Position numbers and translations under genes: made by a program | Part shown: piece after piece, positions 57,830 to 64,000 of the stretch | How the letters are laid out: each line of letters starts with the position of its first letter | Position numbering within the stretch: position 1 is the first letter of the stretch | Notes under the pieces: model-generated | The model's database searches: none | What the model was told of the DNA's origin: nothing | Seen by the model: the letters and a program-made list of their open reading frames with translations, nothing else | Source of the DNA: Cryptomeria japonica | Taxonomy: Eukaryota > Streptophyta > Pinopsida > Cupressales > Cupressaceae | DNA: 64,000 nt | Assembly (NCBI RefSeq): GCF_030272615.1 | Contig: NC_081405.1 | Span: 652,758,920-652,822,919 of the forward strand | Reading direction: 5' to 3'

Positions 57830-60800
57830 ATGAAGAGGGAAGGTCCAAAGTTCAACAGAGATAATTTCAGTATATGGAAAGACAGAATGAAGATATATAT
57901 CAGAAGCATGGGTGCTCAACACTGGAGCTATGTTGAGAATGCTTATGTTGCCCCTACCAGTACTCTCACTGATGACCGAAAGAGAGAGATGTAGGAGAAT
58001 GGGTAAGTCATGGAAGCCCTAATTAGCAGTTTATTTGACATTGAGTTTATTGATGTCCAAGATAAAGTAAATCCCAAAGAAGTATGTGATACTCTTGAAA
58101 ATATGTATGGCGGTGATGAGCATGTAAAACAAGCTAAGGAAGAAAGCCTTAGAGGGAAGTTTGAAGACATGTAGATGGTTGAAGGTGAGACCATTCAATA
58201 GTATGGAATAAGAATCAAAACTGTTGTTGGAGATATCAAGAGTGCAGGTGGTAAAATGGAAGATTGCACCATGGTAAACAAAGTCCTGAGATCCTTATTA
58301 CCGGTCTATTCAATAAGGGTTGCAGCTATTCAAGAGTTGAGATCAATAGACAAGACTAAGGTATCCCTAGACTCCATCATTGCAAAGTTGACAGCCTATG
58401 AGCTAAATAGTTTTGATGGCAGTGTTCAAAAGACCGAATTAGCTTTTAAAGCTTCTGCTGTACCATCCAGAAAATGAAAAGAAGCTAGCACTAGTGGTGA
58501 ACCAAGACAGAGTAGAGAAATGGATGATGATGAGATTCTGATGGCATTTGGAGCTCTTCTTGCCAGGAAACTTCCTAAAGGAACTGGTAAATACATAGGT
58601 AAGCTCCCTTTGAAATGCTTTTCTTGTAACCAGATATGACATATTGCTGTAAACTATCCTAATGGTGACAACAAGGATAAATTGGAAAGGTTCAAGAAAT
58701 TCAAAGGAGGAAACCGGAGAAACTATTTTGTGGTAGTTGATGAAGGTGTCACAGATGAGGAGTCAAAAAAAGAAGAAAATGAAGATATTGTGTTTGTTGC
58801 TGTCAAGGAAGATGTATCAAACAAGAAGGCTCTTGTCTACCGCTTTGATAATTCCAATGAGTGGATTATTGACAGTGGCTATTCTCACCATATGACTGGT
58901 GATCAGAGCAAGTTTCTATCCTTGGAAGAGTATGATGGTGGTGTGGTTCGCTTTGGTAATGATGCACCATGTATGGTCAAAGGCAGAGGGTCCATCTCTC
59001 TGAATGGAAAGAGTAGCGCTAACAATGTGTATTGGGTTGATGGTCTCATACACAACCTTCTAAGTGTTGCCCAGCTGAATGATAGTGGTCTCATTCTGGA
59101 ATTCAAGAATGGAGTGTGCAGAATCAAAGGAAAGAATGGTGAATTGGTGGCCATCAGCATGCAGACCAAAGGTAATCTATTTCAGCTGAATGCAAATATA
59201 AGTACATGTCTTATGGCTAAATTTGATGATAGCTGGATATGGCATAGGAGACTTTGCCATGTAAACTTTGATAGCATTGTGAAGGCTAGTAAGATCAAGG
59301 CAATTAGAGGGTTGTCGGTGCTGAGCAAACTAGAAAATACCTTGTGCAGAGAGTGTCAATTGGGGAAAATGTCTTCCTCAACCTTTAAAGGTAAACCTTT
59401 CACTGCTGACAATTTGCTTGATCTTGTGCATACTGATTTGTGTGGTCCTATGAAAACTAGGAGTATGTAGGGTGATAGGTACTTCATGATTCTCACTGAT
59501 GATTGCTGAAGAATGATGTGGGTCACATTCTTGAAAGATAAGTCTGAAGCCTTTGTAAAGTTCAAAGCTTTCGTAGCATTAGTGGAGAAGGAAAGCGGTA
59601 AAAGGATCAAGTGCTTGAGAACTGATCAAGGAGGGGAATTCACTTCTGGTGAATTCAACAAGTACTATGAAGAACATGGCATCAAGAGGCAACTGTCTGC
59701 CCCCTAGACTCCACAGCAGGATGGCCTAGTAGAGAGGAATAATTGGACTGTGGTTGAAGCAACAAGAACAATGCTGATTCAAGGAAAGGTAGCTCACACC
59801 TTTTGGAGAGAAGTGGTGAGCACTGCAGTCTACATAATGAATCAGGTACTCATCAAGAAAGGTAAGGATAAAACTCCTTATGATTATTGGACCAGTAAGA
59901 CACCCGTGGTTAGCTACTTTAGAGTGTTTGGTAGCAAATGTTCCATCAAGAGGAGTGAACACCAGAGCAAATTTGATGCGAAATGTGATGAGGGAATATT
60001 CCTAAGGTATTCCACCAAGAGAAAAGCTCTCAAGTGTTTCAATAATAGGACTCAGAGAATTATGGAAAGCATCAATGTAAGAGTTGATGAAACCTTTGAG
60101 AAAACTAAGGAAACTGACAATGAGAAAGTGGTAAATGAACTGGTTGTAACCTTTTGAGAACCGGTTGCCAGTCAACCAAGTACTAGCAACAGTGTTCCTA
60201 CACTGGTAGATGTAGATGCTGATACCAATGGAGATGAGGATGAAGAAGAAAAGCAAGAGGAATCTATCAAGACCATTCCTCGGTATGTCAAGCTGAATCA
60301 TGATCCTAAGAAAATCATAGGAGATAAGGATGCAAGAATCCTTACAAGAAGAAAGGTCAGAGAAAACTCATGTATGATCTCTAAATTTGAGCCTAAATCA
60401 TTCAAAGAGACACATAAAGATGAAGACTAGTTCAAGGCAATGGAAGAGGAACTTGACCAGATAGAGAGAAATGGTACATGGTCTTTGGTACCCAGGTCGG
60501 AGCATAAAAATGTCATTGGTACCAAATGGGTTTTCAGAAATAAGCTAAATGAGGATGGCACAATGATTAGAAACAAAGCCAGACTGGTGTGTAAAGGATA
60601 TGCCCAAGAAGAAGGAGAAGACTATGGAGAAACCTTTTCTCTTGTAGCCAGATTGGAAGGAGTTCGTATGCTTCTTGCATATGTAGATTTTAAAGGATTC
60701 AAAGTATATCAAATGGATGTAAAATATACATTCCTAAATGGTGTACTTGAAGAGGAGGTGTATATAGAGAAACCAGATGGGTTTTCCCTATCTGAAGACA

Positions 60801-61924
60801 GTGACATGGTGTGTAGGCTACATAAAGCCTTATATGGTCTAAAACAGGCACCTAGAGCATGGTTTGAATGCATGCACTCCCATCTTGTGAAGATTGGATT
60901 TGAGAGAACAAGCGAAGATAACAATATCTACTTGAAGTCTGAAGGAGATTAGATCCTGATCTATGAGGTATTTGTTGATGACATTATCTTTGGTGGAGAT
61001 GACAAGATGAGTCATGAGTTTGCAGATGAGATGAAGAAAGAGTTTGAGATGTCACTCATAGGGGAGATTAAGTTCTTCATTGGACTGCAGACTCAATAAA
61101 TGAAAGATGAAATCTTTATCACTCAGTCCAAGTATGTCAAAGAGGTGTTGAAGACCTTTGGCATGGAAGATAGCAAACCGGTTGGTACACCAATGGTGAC
61201 CGGTTGTAAACTATCTAAAGAGGATGACTCAGTATTGGTTGATGAGAAGGAATACCGATCAATGATTGATAAGTTGCATTACGTAGTGCATAGCAGACTA
61301 GATATTGCACATGCAGTTGGAATTACTGCAAGGTTCCAGAAAAGTCCAAGAGAATCCCACTTGGTTGCAGTCAAGCGGATTCTTAGGTATCTGAAGGGAA
61401 CTATTGATTATGGATTGTGGTATCCATATAGCAAGGATTTCAACTTGAAAGTATTCACAGATGCTGATTGGGCTAATAATGTAGATGACCGGAAGAGCAC
61501 AACTAGTGGTGCATTCTTTCTTGGTGGTAGAATGGTCTCATGGATGAGTAAGAAGCAGAGTTGTATCTCTCAGTCTACAGCAGAAGCAGAGTATGTTGCA
61601 GCTTTCATGAACTACACTCAGAGAATTTGGATGAAGCATGTATTAAATGGCTTCAAAGTTCTTGTATCTAAACCGGTAAGTATATTTTGTGACAATACTA
61701 GTGCAATTAATATCTCCAAGAATCTAGTTTTACATTATAGAACTAAGCACTTTGAGCTTAAGTATCATTTCTTGAGGGAAACGGTTCAGAACAAAGAGAT
61801 TGCACTGGAACATGTTTCCAATCAGGAGTAGTTAGCAAACAAATTCACCAAGCCTCTCCCAAAGGCTACATTTATGTACTTAAGAGGTGAATTAGGGGTG
61901 CCACCCCTTCAGGAGGTAAACTAA
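57830..61924 (+). pseudogene. gag-pol polyprotein of J, 13 in-frame stops
   Basis: One frame runs from the ATG at 57830 to the TAA at 61922 without a frameshift. Gag (57830-58640) has an N-terminal FNRDNFSIWKDRMKIYI segment and a damaged knuckle (CFSCNQI*HIAVNY). The protease has IDSGYSHHMTGD. Integrase has HRRLCH...CREC, HTDLCGP, RTDQGGEF and a conserved Glu in GLVERNN. RT has [24 protein letters not shown] and [11 protein letters not shown]. Its catalytic box is FVDD rather than YVDD (60971-60982). RNase H has TDADWANN, STAEAEYVAA and FCDNTSAINISKN. Thirteen TAG, TGA or TAA codons interrupt it, at least five of them in Gag. The enzymes are otherwise well preserved. Confidence 0.95.
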
Positions 61925-61993
61925 AGGTATGTGCTCCACATCAGTCAAGTATTGCATAGTCAAATTTTTCTTCAAGATTGATGTGTTGAAGGA

Positions 61994-62196
61994 TGCTACT
62001 CCTCAGGGGGAGCAACATAATGGAACAGGGAAGCTTGTGCCTCCACTTTGGCATTGTTGTCAAAGGGGGAGAAGAAGTGAAGTGGAGAAGATATCTGCAA
62101 GAAGTGAAGCGGAGAAGATATCTTCAGAAATTGGGGGAGAAGAAGTGAAGCGAAGAGATATCTTTGTATATTGCCATCAATGCAAAAGGGGGAGAT
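61994..62196 (+). other. Purine tracts and short tandem repeats before the 3' LTR of J
   Basis: Four GGGGGAG tracts (near 61998, 62066, 62134 and 62188) precede the LTR, and the last, AAAAGGGGGAGAT, abuts it. Between them GAAGTGAAGYGGAGAAGATATCT-like units repeat three times (62074-62163). Confidence 0.75.
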
Positions 62197-63683
62197 TGTT
62201 GGCATTATGTGAACTGGTATGAGGACATGATGACATTGTATGTTGTCATTGATATCAATATGCTGAAGAAGAGAGAACCAGTATGTTACCAAGAATAGGT
62301 ATATGTGAGAACCGGTATAAGATTCTGAACCGGTATATGTGCCAAAGTAAAGCGGTGTGTTTGTTCAAGGTAAAACAACATGTGGTTATGGGAACCGGTA
62401 CATGGAAGCTTTGTATGAGTACTGGTTGGTAGTCTCAACTTTAGGGTTTTCGGTTGAAGTGCTTCAAGCCTGTATGACTCAACTGGTGACTTTGTGTGAT
62501 GAGTTAGCATTGTAACAAAGAACAGATCATGTTGCCACGTCAACCTTGTGTGTGTGAAGGATCTTGCATGAAGGAGAGTGTTCCTATCTACCTCAGGAAT
62601 GTCTGAAGTCTGTAAATGGTGATAACGCATGATGGGTTATCAACCACCATGAAATCAGTGGAAAATGAATGATGGAGAACATCTTGAGATTGGTTCAAGA
62701 CTATTGCATTTAATACAATGTGCTCAATGGTCAGGATTGAACCGTTTGAATTGCTTAACCTAATAGGGTTAGGGTTTATGTTGCCAACCTATCTATTTCC
62801 TATAAGGTCGATGTTGTGTTTCATTCTGAGGTTGTTGGCAAAAGTTGTGTGTGTGTATCCAAGAGAAGAGATACGTGATTCTTGCTAGACCAGAAGAGAG
62901 AAGTGATACCTGCAAAGTGTAAGTGCAGAAGGTGAAGAGAAGCTAAAGCGGATCTGCATTGGCATTGAGTGTTGTTACCAGATCATTGTAATACCTGTTG
63001 ATCTCTAACCACTTCAATAGTTGGGAAATCCCTTAACAGGGTAGCTTTAACTGACTTACTGTAAATCCTTTAACAGGGTGACTCAAACCATTGAGTTCTT
63101 GAAATCCTCTAACAAGGTAACCTTTAATAGGGTTTAACCCTTAACCGGGTATTCTAGCCATCCCTTAATCGGGTGATCCCTAATAGGATCGGTTCCTAAC
63201 ATAACCTATTATATCAGTCTTTAACTGGACAAGGCTCCTAATAGAGCGGACTTCTAAACAGTTCAAAAATAGCTTGTGGGTATTCATCCCCATTATGGTT
63301 TTTCCCAGTTGGGTTTCCACGTGAAAAATCTATGTGTCATGTGTGGTGTTATTCATGTGATGGTTTGAGTGATCTGTGTCTGAAGGTAAAACATGTTGAT
63401 CTAGCTATTTATATATCTTTGATGATAGATTACTTGTTCATGCACTAGGGTGAAATGGAATGAAGTATTAGATTGTATGAAAAGATAAGTGTCAACCGGT
63501 TTATGCTTGTCTCAGTAATTTTGGGTTTTGTCGGTTGTACTTTGTTTAAGACTGGTGTTACTGTTTGTCTATCAAAGCACAATGTCTGCCGACAAATTGG
63601 TTTAGGATTGTGTTTTTGTCTATACTGATTCAACCCCCCTCTCAGTACTAGTTTGGTACTATCCGTTCATCATTAAGTTATCA
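62197..63683 (+). repeat. 3' LTR of J (1,487 bp)
   Basis: This is the partner of 56286-57755. It holds one more copy of a TTAAYCGGGT-bearing unit (about 63149-63172) and a slightly altered hairpin (ATGG instead of GTGG, at 63295-63320). Confidence 0.93.
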
Positions 63684-63688
63684 CATAG

Positions 63689-64000
63689 ATCTTGCATGTC
63701 ATCTATTATAGGTAGGTTAAGAGTTTCAGTACTAAAGGTCTTTATATGAGTATGTTGTACCTACTGACTAAAGTGCACCAAGTTACATGACGAGTATTTA
63801 TATGAGTATGCATGTATGATATTTATCTGATTCTATGTTCATGTTCTTATGATATTTTGATTCTATGTTATCTATTTGATTCTTATGATTTCTACAATGG
63901 ATTTCTATATGCATGGATGTGTAATGACTTCATAGATACCTATGATGGTTATTTTTGTTTTGTTTTCTCTTCTTTTTAGTGTGAAAGCCACTTACTCCTT
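63689..64000. other. AT-rich right flank, no recognised gene
   Basis: I saw no coding signal, repeat or element end. Confidence 0.5.

Larger units (their letters stand above)
56286..63683 (+). mobile_element. Full-length Ty1/Copia retrotransposon J
   Basis: This 7,398-bp element has LTRs at 56286-57755 and 62197-63683. A 5-bp TSD is matched at four of five bases (GATAG at 56281-56285, CATAG at 63684-63688). PBS, gag-pol in one frame and PPT are all present. The LTRs differ by roughly one base in 18, and the 3' LTR has an extra 24-bp tandem unit near 63150. Its LTR signals match those of the pol-less elements F and G, making this lineage a candidate former helper. Confidence 0.94.

Overview
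This window looks like intergenic nuclear DNA from a large, repeat-rich seed-plant genome, most likely a gymnosperm. That assignment is an inference. It rests on stacked and eroded plant-type LTR retrotransposons, LINE and hAT relics, AT-rich DNA, long (TA)n tracts, and no convincing host gene, tRNA or rRNA. I could draw boundaries for most elements from TG...CA ends, target-site duplications (TSDs), primer-binding sites (PBS) and polypurine tracts (PPT).

Layout, left to right. 1-2254: 5' end of a minus-strand element (B) with an intact ORF of a coiled coil plus four CCHC zinc knuckles. 3753-13511: minus-strand Copia element (A), TSD AGTAT. Its integrase is split by a 4.7-kb non-coding TG...CA insertion (C, 6330-11068, TSD CCTTT). 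14858-16755: very old retroelement debris. 17520-21640: decayed hAT-like transposase split by an internally deleted Copia element (D, 19315-21273, TSD ATTTC). 22210-29512: pol-less element (E, TSD CTTCT) whose ORF has a G-patch and two CHHC fingers. E sits in one of two copies of a LINE 3' fragment. 34391-42419: pol-less element F (TSD ACAAC). 43660-45052: solo-LTR-like relic I. 45948-55149: solo LTR H (TSD ACCTC), with pol-less element G (46864-54930, TSD CCTTC) inside it. 56286-63683: full-length Copia gag-pol element J with 13 in-frame stops and no frameshift that I can see.

The most interesting system is the B/F/G family. F and G have ordinary Copia-like LTRs, an initiator-Met-type PBS and purine tracts, but no protease, integrase, reverse transcriptase or RNase H. 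They carry ORF1 (coiled coil plus up to five tandem CCHC knuckles) and a separate long ORF2 of no recognised family. ORF2 is clearly homologous between F and G. Such elements would need enzymes in trans; J- or D-type Copia elements, which share LTR signals with them, are plausible helpers.

The LTRs of B, D, F, G, H, I and J share three features despite poor overall similarity. These are a 3'-terminal ATTCACCCC...CTCTCAGT-type block, a two-stem hairpin with apparent compensatory changes, and an array of short GTTAAGGGATT-like repeats. All calls come from reading the sequence; no database search was possible.
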